From: an uncultured Pseudomonadota bacterium
GTDB lineage: Bacteria; Pseudomonadota; Alphaproteobacteria; Rs-D84
Assembly (NCBI GenBank): GCA_947307295.1
Contig: CAMZIQ010000006.1
Coordinates: forward strand, 1 to 54,964
Length of the DNA stretch: 54,964 nt
Direction of reading: 5' to 3'
Shown here: in pieces, positions 1 through 8,574 of the stretch
Position numbering within the stretch: the stretch's first letter is position 1
Layout of the letters: every line of letters starts with the position of its first letter
Made by a program: the position numbers and the translations under genes
The notes under the pieces: generated by a model
Told to the model about the DNA's origin: nothing
Databases searched by the model: none
The model's input: the letters and a program-made list of their open reading frames with translations, nothing else

Positions 1-105
1 TCATGGTTCGAATATAATCGACAGATTTGTTTTTGATTCATGGCGAGACATAAAACACATTTGGTTTGCTGTCAGACAAAAAATCTTTTAATTGCTTTTT
101 TAATA

Positions 106-975
106 CTATTTTATTAGTTGTGCATAGTATTTTTGTATCACAATATTTTGAATGTCTGCGGCGAATGCTTTATCTGTGTTCCAGCTTGATAGACGTGTGG
201 CAGGCTGTTCTGCGTTATAAGAACAACAGATTGCTGTGCCGTTTTCATCAGAAACAAATTGATTGTTTTCTATTTTGCCTTGCCCTAAATACATAATAGC
301 ATGTCCGGAACTTACGATGATGATAGAGCCTGGGTTTAATTGGCTGGCGCAGAAATTGTTTTTTTCAAAATCTGCTGTGTATTTTGTGCGCAAGCTGTCC
401 GTATTATCTGTTTTGTTTCTGGTTTTTATGGCTAAATATCTAGTTAGTGCTTCGTTGTATTCTGCATCTGTAGAATACAAATGTCCACGATAAATTGAAT
501 TCGGATAATCTGGATTGTCGTACAATTTGGTCATATGATGTTTAAAAGACGATGTTGCCATATGTGCATTGTTTGTGCGCGGGATTATTTGGATAGTATC
601 CCCTATTTCTATTAGTGCACGATTTAGTTGGGTGTATTGTCCATATAAACAATGCAGCGTATGTTTGTTGTTTGCTGGTGCGCCTGGTAATTCTTTACGA
701 ACCGCAGACGAATAATTGGTTTTTCTTTTGTTTTCTATTATTCGTTTTGCGCCATTTACAGCATAATCTATGTAAGTGTTTATAAGTTGTTCTGCCTTGT
801 ATTCAATCTGTTGTTTTTTTAAATTATATTCAGCTTCCATACGGGCAGATAAACTGTCTTTGATTTCAAAATTGCTTTTTTTATACGTGTCCTGCATGCA
901 GAATGACGCAATTGCATCAGATGAAAAAAATATAGACACAGCCAAGATATAAGGAAAAATTTTTTTGAATTTCAT
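106..975 (-). CDS. Secreted protein, possible papain-like (NlpC/P60- or CHAP-like) amidase
   Basis: 289 residues with a clear Sec signal peptide (residues 1-24, hydrophobic core then AIAS). I chose the ATG at 975 because AGGGGG lies 6 nt before it; an in-frame ATG at 993 has no such site. Around residue 214 the text NPGSIII, then SGHAIMYLGQG with His225, resembles the strand-His-strand part of NlpC/P60 and CHAP cell-wall amidases. Cys109 in LHCLYGQ could be the nucleophile, but the Cys-His spacing is longer than usual, so the family call is tentative. The remainder (residues 40-100) is charged and probably helical. If right, it would cleave peptidoglycan peptides in the periplasm or outside the cell. 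It lies downstream of a GC-rich leader with its own promoter and is the only gene of that transcript visible here. Confidence 0.75.
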   Translation of the reverse strand: MKFKKIFPYILAVSIFFSSDAIASFCMQDTYKKSNFEIKDSLSARMEAEYNLKKQQIEYKAEQLINTYIDYAVNGAKRIIENKRKTNYSSAVRKELPGAPANNKHTLHCLYGQYTQLNRALIEIGDTIQIIPRTNNAHMATSSFKHHMTKLYDNPDYPNSIYRGHLYSTDAEYNEALTRYLAIKTRNKTDNTDSLRTKYTADFEKNNFCASQLNPGSIIIVSSGHAIMYLGQGKIENNQFVSDENGTAICCSYNAEQPATRLSSWNTDKAFAADIQNIVIQKYYAQLIK

Positions 976-1142
976 CACGGACCCCCTTTGCAATCAAACG
1001 TATGCGCTGTCGCACAAACATAGTTATTTTGATTGGTTTACCGTGGTGATGATAACCGCGATATACATTCAGACAACTGACCAGGCAGATGCCTCGGCTT
1101 ACCGCTTTTTCTTTGGGCAGCCCGCCCCATTCCGGGGAACCA
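976..1142 (-). other. GC-rich structured leader or small RNA candidate
   Basis: This stretch is visibly richer in G and C than the flanking AT-rich DNA and codes for nothing convincing. Read on the minus strand it has several hairpins: CCCC-GGAAT-GGGG, GGGC-GGGCT-GCCC, GGCA-TC-TGCC and TGCG-ACAG-CGCA. Its two ends, GGTTCCCC and GGGGGTCC, can pair with one mismatch and one G-U to close the domain. A good promoter (1164-1192) starts transcription about 10-15 nt upstream. It may be a 5' leader of the secreted protein gene, with the ribosome site inside the closing stem, or an independent RNA of about 165 nt such as 6S RNA. I could not match it to a named RNA family. Confidence 0.45.
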
Positions 1143-1163
1143 AAGTTCTTTTGTTATGTTTTG

Positions 1164-1192
1164 AATATAGCAAATTTACAGGTTTTAGTCAA
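1164..1192 (-). promoter_or_regulatory. Sigma-70-type promoter for leader/secreted protein
   Basis: On the minus strand TTGACT and TATATT are separated by 17 nt, a near-consensus housekeeping promoter. It reads into the GC-rich leader at 1142-976 and then the gene ending at 106. Confidence 0.6.
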
Positions 1193-1253
1193 CAGGAAAA
1201 TAAATATTGTTTTTTTGCTAAGGTTTTTTGTTGCATTTTTTACTATAAAATAC

Positions 1254-1282
1254 TTGAATTTTTGGGATTTTACATATAAAAT
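1254..1282 (+). promoter_or_regulatory. Probable leuS promoter
   Basis: TTGAAT and TAAAAT with a 17-nt spacer lie about 40 nt before the leuS start codon. No terminator or other gene separates them. Confidence 0.45.
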
Positions 1283-1319
1283 TATTTGGGTTGAATTTTT
1301 ACAACAGATGGTGGTAATT

Positions 1320-3722
1320 ATGGCAGACGATATGCAAAAAATAAAAATGCGTGAAGCTAAATGGCAAAAAAGATGGTGTGATGAACGTGCTTTTGTGCCA
1401 AAAAACGATGGTTCTAAACCAAGATTTTATAATTTGGTGGAATTTCCGTTTTTATCTGGGGCTGGCTTGCATGCGGGACATTTGTTGATTTATACAGGTA
1501 TGGATGTTATGTCTCGTTTTCGTCGCCGTTTGGGTTATGATGTGTTGTTCCCTATGGGGTTTGATGCTATGGGAATTACGGCGGAACATTATGCCACTAA
1601 GATAGGCAAACATCCTGCAGAAATAGCAGAAGAACTGAAAAAAGCATATGCCGATGTTATGGATATAGCTGGTTGGTCGGTTAATCCTGAAACCAGAATC
1701 GCCAGTTCTGATCCAGAATATATTAAATGGACACAATGGATGTTTCAGCAGTTCTTTAAAAATGGTTTGGCTTATAAATCTGAATTACCTATGAACTGGT
1801 GTCCAAATTGTCGCACTACTTTGACAAATGAAGAATTGGAAGACGGAAAATGCAATCGTTGTCACGGTGATGTTGAAAAAAAATTAAAAATGCAGTGGAA
1901 TTTGCGTTTGTCTGATTATGCTGAAAAACTGCTTGATGGGCTTAAAGACGTTGATTTTGATGAACGTGTTAAAAAAGATGAAATCAATATGATTGGTAAA
2001 TCTGTCGGAGCCGAGGTTGATTTTAAGGTTGGCGATGATATTATGACGGTTTATACAACACGTGTCGATACTATATTCGGTGTGACATTTTGTGTGTTGG
2101 CGCCGGAACACAAATTGGTTCGTAAATGGTTGGATTCTGGTTTGATTGTAAACCAAGACGAAGTAAAAAACTATATCAAAGAATCTGTCGCTAAATCTGA
2201 AATAGAAAGAACTGATGTTACAAAAGAAAAGACGGGTATAGAATTAAAAGGTGTCAAAGCTGTAAATCCGTTTAATAATACAGAAACACCGGTATTTATA
2301 TCTGATTATGTGTTGGCTGATTATGGTTTTGGTGCAATTATGGCGGTGCCTGCACATGATGGGCGCGATTGGGCTTTTGCAAAGAAGTTTGGTTTACAAA
2401 TAATTCCTGTGTTGGCGGGTGGAAATGTTGAAAAAGAAGCCTGGGAAATGGATGGTGAACATATTAATTCTGGCTTTTTAAATGGCATGGGCAAAGAAGA
2501 AGCAATCGCTGCTGCGATTAAATATGGAAGTGAACGCGGGTTTGTTCGTGCTGCCACTAAATACAAATTAAAAGATTGGGGATTTTCACGGCAAATGTAT
2601 TGGGGAGAACCTATACCACTTGTTCATTGTGAAAAATGTGGGTGGCAATGTGTGCCGGAAGATGAACTGCCTGTAATGCAGCCATATATGACAGATTATC
2701 GTCCGACAGATGATGGAGAATCACCACTTGCACGTGCGACAGATTGGGTAAATACAACCTGCCCTAAATGTGGTGGACCTGCAAAACGTGAAACAGATAC
2801 TATGCCAGGATGGGCTGGGTCAAGTTGGTATTTCTTGCGTTATCTTGATCCAAAAAACGACAAAGAATTTTGTAGTCGCGAACAGATGGAAAAATGGATG
2901 CCTGTGAATCATTATAATGGCGGACACGAACATAATACGCGTCATTTAATTTATTCAAGATTTTGGCATCATGCTTTATATGATTTGGGTTTGGTGAATA
3001 CGCCTGAGCCGTATGCAAAGCGTACCGCACAAGGTCTGGTATTGGGTAGCGATGGTTATAAAATATCAAAATCACGTGGTAATGGATTTCAGGTAATAGA
3101 ATTGCTGGAATCTGCTGGCGCTGATGCCGCCCGTATCGCAATATTATCTTTGGGCCCATGGAAAAATAACACTCTTTGGACCGAAGGCGCTTTGTCCGGT
3201 GGACAAAGATTCTTAAAACGTGTTGAGGCATTTGCTGATAATTTAACAGATGAACCTTTGACTGAAACTCAAGATAAACTGGTTAATAAATTGGTTGCAG
3301 ATATTTCAAGTAAAATTGAAAATATGGAATTTAATACCTCTATATCTGCGATGATGGAATTTATCAATGAATTTCCAGGTGGAAAAATGCCACGTGCTGC
3401 TTATGAAGTTTTGATTCAAATGTTAAATCCGTTTGCGCCGCATTTAACCGAAGAAATGTGGGAAAAATTGGGACACAAAGATACTTTGGTGTTTGAACCG
3501 TGGCCGACATTTGATGCGTCTAAATTGGTTGAAAACGATATGACCATAGTTGTTTCGGTAAACGGCAAACGTGTTAAAGATTTTGTCGTTCCTGTTGATA
3601 TAGCAGAAAACGATTTGATCAATATGGCAAAACAGAATGCAACAAAGCAACTGGATGGCGCAACAATCATAAAGACAATAGTTGTTCCGAAAAAACTGGT
3701 TAATTTTGTTGTTAAAAAATAA
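1320..3722 (+). CDS. leuS: Leucine--tRNA ligase
   Basis: Charges tRNA-Leu with leucine in the cytoplasm (class I aminoacyl-tRNA synthetase). The HIGH-type motif is HAGH (residues 51-54) and the KMSKS motif is KISKS (581-585). The CP1 editing domain shows the threonine-containing TTRVDTIFG (about 245) and VPAHDGRD (about 343) with the conserved editing Asp. Three Cys-rich zinc-type segments follow the pattern of the family (WCPNC..C..C, HCEKCG, TCPKCG). At 800 residues it is somewhat shorter than the usual 850-880. The reading frame is open far upstream of 1320; I start at MADD because the upstream part is non-coding in character, though an ATG at 1308 is possible and no strong ribosome site is seen for either. 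A terminator follows directly. Two leucine tRNAs lie in this window at 13.1-13.6 kb. Confidence 0.96.
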   Translation: MADDMQKIKMREAKWQKRWCDERAFVPKNDGSKPRFYNLVEFPFLSGAGLHAGHLLIYTGMDVMSRFRRRLGYDVLFPMGFDAMGITAEHYATKIGKHPAEIAEELKKAYADVMDIAGWSVNPETRIASSDPEYIKWTQWMFQQFFKNGLAYKSELPMNWCPNCRTTLTNEELEDGKCNRCHGDVEKKLKMQWNLRLSDYAEKLLDGLKDVDFDERVKKDEINMIGKSVGAEVDFKVGDDIMTVYTTRVDTIFGVTFCVLAPEHKLVRKWLDSGLIVNQDEVKNYIKESVAKSEIERTDVTKEKTGIELKGVKAVNPFNNTETPVFISDYVLADYGFGAIMAVPAHDGRDWAFAKKFGLQIIPVLAGGNVEKEAWEMDGEHINSGFLNGMGKEEAIAAAIKYGSERGFVRAATKYKLKDWGFSRQMYWGEPIPLVHCEKCGWQCVPEDELPVMQPYMTDYRPTDDGESPLARATDWVNTTCPKCGGPAKRETDTMPGWAGSSWYFLRYLDPKNDKEFCSREQMEKWMPVNHYNGGHEHNTRHLIYSRFWHHALYDLGLVNTPEPYAKRTAQGLVLGSDGYKISKSRGNGFQVIELLESAGADAARIAILSLGPWKNNTLWTEGALSGGQRFLKRVEAFADNLTDEPLTETQDKLVNKLVADISSKIENMEFNTSISAMMEFINEFPGGKMPRAAYEVLIQMLNPFAPHLTEEMWEKLGHKDTLVFEPWPTFDASKLVENDMTIVVSVNGKRVKDFVVPVDIAENDLINMAKQNATKQLDGATIIKTIVVPKKLVNFVVKK

Positions 3723-3724
3723 AA

Positions 3725-3747
3725 AACGCCCATTTGGGCGTTTTTTT
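3725..3747 (+). terminator. Intrinsic terminator of leuS
   Basis: AACGCCC-ATTT-GGGCGTT stem-loop followed by a run of T, starting 3 nt after the leuS stop codon. Confidence 0.85.
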
Positions 3748-3804
3748 ATTTTATTGTCGTTATTGTCGTTATTTTTATTATTTTTTGTATATCTGTAAAA
3801 AAAC

Positions 3805-3833
3805 TTGACAATTTTATATTTTGGTGTTATATA
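3805..3833 (+). promoter_or_regulatory. Promoter with conserved spacer (cassette type)
   Basis: TTGACA, 17-nt spacer, TATATA. The spacer contains TTTATATTTTGGTGT, which recurs almost unchanged at 25424-25440 and in part at two minus-strand promoters (15582-15609 and 28945-28972), each in front of an unrelated orphan gene. Confidence 0.75.
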
Positions 3834-3866
3834 TTGTGTAGATAACAAAAAAACAAGGAGTAAAAA

Positions 3867-4646
3867 ATGAAAACAATAAACGTTAATAAAGTTGTTTTGT
3901 TTTTGGTGTCGACTATGATGTTTATTGCCTGTGGTAAACGTCAAAACGATGTTCAGGATGCTAAATATTATGGTTCTGGAAAAATTATTGAGACAGTTAG
4001 TAGGGAATATGTTGAATATGATATACAGTACGTACCACTTGATAGCTCTTTGAAGGCGAAAAAAGCAATTGCAGATTTTGAATCTGAAGCTTCAAGTGCG
4101 GTTGAACTGGTAAAAAAAGATGTGGTTAAAAAATATCTTGAAATATTGGGCGATTATACAACACTAGATGACGAAGGGAATATTTTGTATGGGATAGATC
4201 AAGCACTTTTTTATCGTTTTTATCGGGAGTGTCAGCCAGATTATGTTCCTTATCACTATCGCTATGATGACTATTACATGAACATGCTTTGGGTTAATGA
4301 ACCATTGCCAGAAGAAGTAAGAAAACAATTAATAGAATTACAAAAACAAGCTGTTGATACTGTATTTAATGTTTTGAAATCGAAAGTATCAAAATACAAG
4401 GATTTAGTGGGTATTGTGGATTTGGATGCTTACATGAAAAATCCTTATAATTATGTTGGAATTGAAAGATATGGGGAAGATTGTCGTGATTTTTATCCCC
4501 CAGAAACAAGTGGTAATTACACTTTGAGAGATAGGGGTTATTATCATGTTAAAGCAAAAGCTGATACGGCGAAAGCACAACAAGCTTGGAAAAACAACCC
4601 TACAAAGAAGGTTATGAAACAACGTTCTGGTTATCGTAATAGATAA
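3867..4646 (+). CDS. Orphan lipoprotein
   Basis: 259 residues. The N-terminus is a lipoprotein signal peptide: charged start, hydrophobic stretch, then the lipobox FIAC (cysteine about residue 19) followed by GK, so the mature protein should be lipid-anchored in the periplasm or outer membrane. AAGGAG lies 7 nt before the ATG. The rest is charged, Tyr-rich in the middle (around residues 110-135), and predicted mainly helical; no domain is recognised. It has its own strong promoter (3805-3833) and its own terminator (4651-4673), making a monocistronic cassette between leuS and the rpiB operon. This promoter-gene-terminator arrangement is shared with three other orphan genes in the window. Function unknown. 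Confidence 0.85.
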   Translation: MKTINVNKVVLFLVSTMMFIACGKRQNDVQDAKYYGSGKIIETVSREYVEYDIQYVPLDSSLKAKKAIADFESEASSAVELVKKDVVKKYLEILGDYTTLDDEGNILYGIDQALFYRFYRECQPDYVPYHYRYDDYYMNMLWVNEPLPEEVRKQLIELQKQAVDTVFNVLKSKVSKYKDLVGIVDLDAYMKNPYNYVGIERYGEDCRDFYPPETSGNYTLRDRGYYHVKAKADTAKAQQAWKNNPTKKVMKQRSGYRNR

Positions 4647-4650
4647 AAAA

Positions 4651-4673
4651 AACGCCCAAATGGGCGTTTTTTT
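4651..4673. terminator. Bidirectional intrinsic terminator
   Basis: AACGCCCA-AA-TGGGCGTT with A-run before and T-run after. It can end both the plus-strand lipoprotein gene and the minus-strand rpiB operon. Confidence 0.85.
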
Positions 4674-4686
4674 AATAGGTTTTCTT

Positions 4687-5136
4687 TTAAGAAATTTTTT
4701 CTAATCTGCGGATGCGTTTTTCACAATTATCAAATGGACTTTCCAGGAAAGTTTGTGCGCACAAAAACGCAATTTCTATGTCTATATCGTCCGCAGCAAA
4801 TGCCAAAACGTTTATATCATCGTGGAATCTATCGTCTCTGGCTTGTTCTGGTCTTTCACAACGTGAAGCGCGAATGTGTCTGTATCTGTTGGCGGCAATT
4901 TCCATACCTGCACCTGTGCCACAAATTAAAATACCACGAGATTGTGTGTCACTTAGCATTTTATCTGCCAGTTTTTTCGCGATATCCGGAAAATCTACAG
5001 GGGTGTTTATGTCGTCTGTACCCAAATTTACAACATCATAGCCATCTGCCATCAGCATTTCATAAAGGTATAATTTAAGCCCTACTCCGCGGTGGTCTGA
5101 TGCAATATAGACGTGAGATATATCAGATTTATTCAT
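4687..5136 (-). CDS. rpiB: Ribose-5-phosphate isomerase B
   Basis: 149 residues, full length for the RpiB/LacAB family, which interconverts ribose 5-phosphate and ribulose 5-phosphate in the pentose phosphate pathway. ASDHRG (residues 12-17) near the N-terminus and ICGTGAG with the catalytic-type Cys72 match the family, and AANR follows as in the phosphate-binding region. It is the last gene of a minus-strand run (trmN6-like, M23 peptidase, bactofilin, rpiB) and starts 2 nt after the bactofilin stop codon, so translation is probably coupled. A bidirectional terminator lies just past its stop. Confidence 0.93.
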   Translation of the reverse strand: MNKSDISHVYIASDHRGVGLKLYLYEMLMADGYDVVNLGTDDINTPVDFPDIAKKLADKMLSDTQSRGILICGTGAGMEIAANRYRHIRASRCERPEQARDDRFHDDINVLAFAADDIDIEIAFLCAQTFLESPFDNCEKRIRRLEKIS

Positions 5137-5138
5137 TT

Positions 5139-5483
5139 TTATTTATCCTTTTTCTTTTCCAGCTTACATTCCAAGCCGGTGTTGCCAGTAATATTCAATG
5201 TTTTATAAAATAATGTGCCGGACATTTTAGCATTTGAAAATACGTTTACTGCGTTTATGCTGGCATCGCCTTTTAAAGAGCCGTGTAAAAATAATGTTTT
5301 TGCAGATATATCACCAATAACATTTCCTCCACGACCGATTATGATTGTTTCCGCGGTTATATTACCATTGACTGTACCGTGAATTTGGACTGTGTGATCT
5401 GTTTCAATGTTGCCTTTGATTACGCAACCTGCCCCCACAACAGTCGGAGATTTTTTTTCGTCTGCGTTTGTAAATGCTAACAT
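5139..5483 (-). CDS. Bactofilin family cytoskeletal protein
   Basis: 114 residues, almost entirely the bactofilin (DUF583) right-handed beta-helix: repeated short strands such as GNIETDHTVQIHGTVNGNI with regularly spaced Gly and hydrophobic residues (about 22-100) and a charged Lys-rich tail. Bactofilins polymerise without nucleotide and position cell-wall enzymes at the inner membrane. I chose the ATG at 5483 because AAGGAAGG lies upstream of it; the frame continues to 5513 without a ribosome site. It begins 16 nt after the M23 peptidase stop. The pairing of an M23 peptidase with a bactofilin is known from cell-shape systems (for example Csd1/CcmA of Helicobacter), so the two probably act together on cell shape. 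Confidence 0.92.
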   Translation of the reverse strand: MLAFTNADEKKSPTVVGAGCVIKGNIETDHTVQIHGTVNGNITAETIIIGRGGNVIGDISAKTLFLHGSLKGDASINAVNVFSNAKMSGTLFYKTLNITGNTGLECKLEKKKDK

Positions 5484-5499
5484 TTGTTCCTTCCTTTGT

Positions 5500-6777
5500 T
5501 TAATCTTTGACAAAACTTGTTGGGTTAAAAGGGTTTCCTTTGTATCTTATTTCGTAATGCAAATGAGGTCCTGTGGAGCGACCAGAAGAGCCACCAAGTC
5601 CAATGACTGTGCCAGGTCTTACCCAATCGCCACGAGAAACCATTAGTTTTGATAAGTGGGCATACAATGTCGTAAACCCAAGACCGTGGTCAATTTCTAC
5701 CGTGGTTCCGTATCCTGTGCGTTCACCTGCGGAAACGACACGCCCAGGCGCAACAGCGTATAATTCTGTGCCGATTTTTCCAGCAAAATCAATACCTTTG
5801 TGTTGTTTTTTTGTTTTTGTAAATGGGTCATCTCGTACGCCAAATGGAGACGTTATGACTTTATTTTCAACTGGTGCGCCAATAGGTAAAATTTTTGTTA
5901 ATCTGTTTAATCCGTGCCATTTTTCTAAATCTTGGGCGATTTTTTGATATTTTGCATCTGCGTTCTTAGAAATCTTTAATGGGACATATATTCCACCAAT
6001 GAATTGATTAGAATAGTTGTTGGCTTGGGCTATTAATTGAGCTTCGCTAAGCCCCAATTTTGATATACTGGAATTAATCTTTTTTAATTGTGTGCGTAAT
6101 TCTTCAATGTTTTCAGTAGATAGTTTTGAAACGGCGTTTACTATTTGATTATCTGCGGTTGATATTTCTACGGCGGATTCCAGAATCTGTTGATGGCGTT
6201 GTTTCAACGTGTCGTTTTCGCTGCGAACCAGTTCAAAATCTAGCATGATTTCAGATAATTTATCAAATTCAGGGATATAATTTTCATCCGTCATCATTTC
6301 AACGATTCTGGTCTGTAAAAAATCAAGTTCGCCGATAGTCTTTGAACGGGTGTTCAAAAGGTTTTCTTTTTCTGCGTCCGATAATTTGTTCGATTTTAAT
6401 ATTTTGTCATCTGTAATGTTTAAATCACGAGCAAGCGCATTGTATTTATTGAGATAAGTCTTTAAATCTGATGTTTGACGGTTATGTTGAGCGCGCATTT
6501 GTTCCAATTGCTGAGTGCGTTTTTGTAAAAGCGGTCTGTGGTATATATAAACGTAAGTAGACCATGCCGCCCAAATGGTCATAGTTGTAATTACGCAAAA
6601 TTTCGTAAAACGCCAAAAACTGCTTTGTTGATATGTAGAAACCGTGCCATCATGAGTGTCCATAATCGTACAGTCGCGTGGTGGAAATAGTCGCTCTATT
6701 CCGCGCCATATTAAGCGGAACGGTGCTGTGATAAATTCCCATAACGACGAAAAATATCTTGTTATAAAGTTAATCAT
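5500..6777 (-). CDS. Membrane-anchored M23 metallopeptidase
   Basis: 425 residues. One membrane segment at about 57-78 follows a basic cytoplasmic N-terminus, then a long coiled-coil-like periplasmic region (about 85-260), then a C-terminal LytM/M23 domain. The zinc site is intact: HKGID (His326, Asp330) and HLH (His405, His407), with the family's GRVV.AG and YGTTVEIDHG strands between. It should be an active peptidoglycan endopeptidase, cutting cross-links from the periplasmic side. Its start codon overlaps the stop of the upstream methyltransferase gene by 4 nt, and bactofilin follows, consistent with a cell-shape module. Confidence 0.93.
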   Translation of the reverse strand: MINFITRYFSSLWEFITAPFRLIWRGIERLFPPRDCTIMDTHDGTVSTYQQSSFWRFTKFCVITTMTIWAAWSTYVYIYHRPLLQKRTQQLEQMRAQHNRQTSDLKTYLNKYNALARDLNITDDKILKSNKLSDAEKENLLNTRSKTIGELDFLQTRIVEMMTDENYIPEFDKLSEIMLDFELVRSENDTLKQRHQQILESAVEISTADNQIVNAVSKLSTENIEELRTQLKKINSSISKLGLSEAQLIAQANNYSNQFIGGIYVPLKISKNADAKYQKIAQDLEKWHGLNRLTKILPIGAPVENKVITSPFGVRDDPFTKTKKQHKGIDFAGKIGTELYAVAPGRVVSAGERTGYGTTVEIDHGLGFTTLYAHLSKLMVSRGDWVRPGTVIGLGGSSGRSTGPHLHYEIRYKGNPFNPTSFVKD

Positions 6778-7460
6778 AGTGTACCTAGTGTAGCCAATAA
6801 AGCATCAATAGTCAAGCCATCACGTAAAATCAAATCGTTATTCATGGATGTACCGCAAAACAATGTTGTACCAGTCTTTACGCCCTGTTTTGCGCGGATT
6901 AATACACGTTCTGCCGAATTTTTTGCACCAAACAGAGGAAAAATTTGAATGTTTCCAAAGTGTTTATCATTAAGTACAAAAATAACCTTGTCAGTACAAA
7001 GGGCATCTATTATTATACATATGTATCCATTTGGTTTTACGCGTGCGCAACAACGTTTCGTCCATTTAATAATATCTGTGTTATGATGGGCGTTGTGTTC
7101 TGCTGGTGTTCCGTTGAAATAAGGCGGATTTGTTATAACTAAATCAAAACGGTCTGTTGTAGACCATGTAAGGATATCTTGGTTGATTAAATTTATTTCT
7201 GCTTTGTTCAATGCGGCGTTTTTTTTACATTCTTTCAGCATGTCTTCGGAAATATCGAGACCTGTGATGTTTAATTTGGGAAAATGTGCCAATAGACAAA
7301 GGGATACTCCGCCTGTTCCTATACCGACATCTAATACTTTTGTTTGTTGGGTTGGCGCATATGCTGCCAACCAAACTGCATCGCTGGTCGGGTTGTAAAA
7401 ACTTCGCGCCATTTTAACTTGCCCATTTAATAATGTAAAAATTTCTTGTTTTTCTGACAT
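6774..7460 (-). CDS. TrmN6-like tRNA1(Val) adenine-N6 methyltransferase
   Basis: 228 residues. A Rossmann-type SAM-binding domain shows LDVGIGTGGVSLCL (motif I) and the amino-methyltransferase signature NPPY, as in the YfiC/TrmN6 family that methylates A37 of tRNA1-Val; related N6-adenine methyltransferases share these motifs, so substrate is inferred. I start at ATG 7460 (MSEKQE); a TTG 18 nt upstream is the alternative and neither has a strong ribosome site. It overlaps the M23 peptidase start by 4 nt and is the first gene of the minus-strand operon. The 38-nt gap to the divergent membrane protein gene must hold both promoters. Confidence 0.8.
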   Translation of the reverse strand: MSEKQEIFTLLNGQVKMARSFYNPTSDAVWLAAYAPTQQTKVLDVGIGTGGVSLCLLAHFPKLNITGLDISEDMLKECKKNAALNKAEINLINQDILTWSTTDRFDLVITNPPYFNGTPAEHNAHHNTDIIKWTKRCCARVKPNGYICIIIDALCTDKVIFVLNDKHFGNIQIFPLFGAKNSAERVLIRAKQGVKTGTTLFCGTSMNNDLILRDGLTIDALLATLGTL

Positions 7461-7498
7461 GCCTATATAATAATTCAATAAAACAAAAAGGCAAGTTT

Positions 7499-8494
7499 AT
7501 GTTTAATGATATATCAATAGTGACAACGGCAGTAAGTTCTTTTAATAATGCTGCTTTGGTTAGTCCGTATTTTTTTGTGGTAGGATTGTTTTCTGTTCCA
7601 TTGTTTTTTATGGTGTTTTTATACGGTAAAGATTTTATTTCTAAATTTAAATTATCGAATCGGGATATAGAAAACAAAACTGGATTTTTATCTGTGGCTT
7701 GTTTGGTGCTTTGGTTGTTGCTTTTTGGTGGAAATTATGCGGTAATACGTGATAGTATATCGTTGCTTTCGTTAATGATTGCAGTTGTTTTGTTTGTGTC
7801 AATAGTGTTTGTCACAAATCGTATTAAAAAGTATGGTTATTTATCTAAAATACATAATCCAAAGGTAAAATGGTTTTTGTTCTTTTTCTTGCTCATATTG
7901 GCTGGCTTTTCGGCTATGCCGAACTTGTGGGGGATTATATTGCAGTTAAGTGCTGTTTTGTGCGGAATGATAGTTGGTGATAGGTTTAATAAAAATCTTT
8001 CCGATTTATTGGTGTCTACGATTGTTTTTGGAATAATGACTGTTTTGCTTTTGATGCAACCAGAATATTTTAGGTTTGGTCAATTAGGGAATTTAACTTT
8101 GGTACATATTTTTGCATTGTTATTAGGTGGTTTTTTCTGTGTGACTACTTTGGCTGTTGGATATACAAATGCTAAAGCTAAAATTTATAACAGCGCTTAT
8201 ATTAAATTAAAATGGTTGTGTCGTATAATGTCGATTTTGGCTTTGATTTTGTTTGTGCTGACAGAATCTGTTCCTGTGTTCATAGGATTGATGGCTGTGT
8301 GTATGGTGTCCGAGATGTTGACGATTTATCACAGCAAAGGCGTGTCAGAACATATTTGTAAGCAATCATGGGCTTTGTTGTTGATAACCTTTGGAATTAT
8401 GGCTATTTGTCCTTTTATCAGTATGCTGGGCTTGATTTATTTAATGTTCATACCAAATAAACTTGATTTAAAAGATTTTAAAGAATTGTTATAA
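7499..8494 (+). CDS. Polytopic membrane protein of unknown function
   Basis: 331 residues, very hydrophobic, with about nine or ten membrane segments spread over the whole length and short basic loops (for example TNRIKKYG around residue 101). AAAGG lies 8 nt before the ATG. No transporter or enzyme motif was recognised and there are few conserved-looking charged residues inside the membrane segments. It stands alone between divergent genes (TrmN6-like upstream, lpxA downstream in the same direction after an 80-nt gap). Function unknown. Confidence 0.8.
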   Translation: MFNDISIVTTAVSSFNNAALVSPYFFVVGLFSVPLFFMVFLYGKDFISKFKLSNRDIENKTGFLSVACLVLWLLLFGGNYAVIRDSISLLSLMIAVVLFVSIVFVTNRIKKYGYLSKIHNPKVKWFLFFFLLILAGFSAMPNLWGIILQLSAVLCGMIVGDRFNKNLSDLLVSTIVFGIMTVLLLMQPEYFRFGQLGNLTLVHIFALLLGGFFCVTTLAVGYTNAKAKIYNSAYIKLKWLCRIMSILALILFVLTESVPVFIGLMAVCMVSEMLTIYHSKGVSEHICKQSWALLLITFGIMAICPFISMLGLIYLMFIPNKLDLKDFKELL

Positions 8495-8574
8495 TTGGTT
8501 ATATTTATTGAATACCACATATTATAATATTAATGTAATATTTGCTGTGTGAACTTAATTATATGGGATGAAAC

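Noticed and set aside
976..1142. Signal recognition particle RNA or tmRNA
   Set aside because: The SRP loop GGAAGGAAGCAGCC and the tmRNA GATTCGACGG segment are both absent.
1452..3231. Long minus-strand open frames opposite leuS
   Set aside because: They are shadows of the leuS reading frame, without ribosome sites or recognisable domains.
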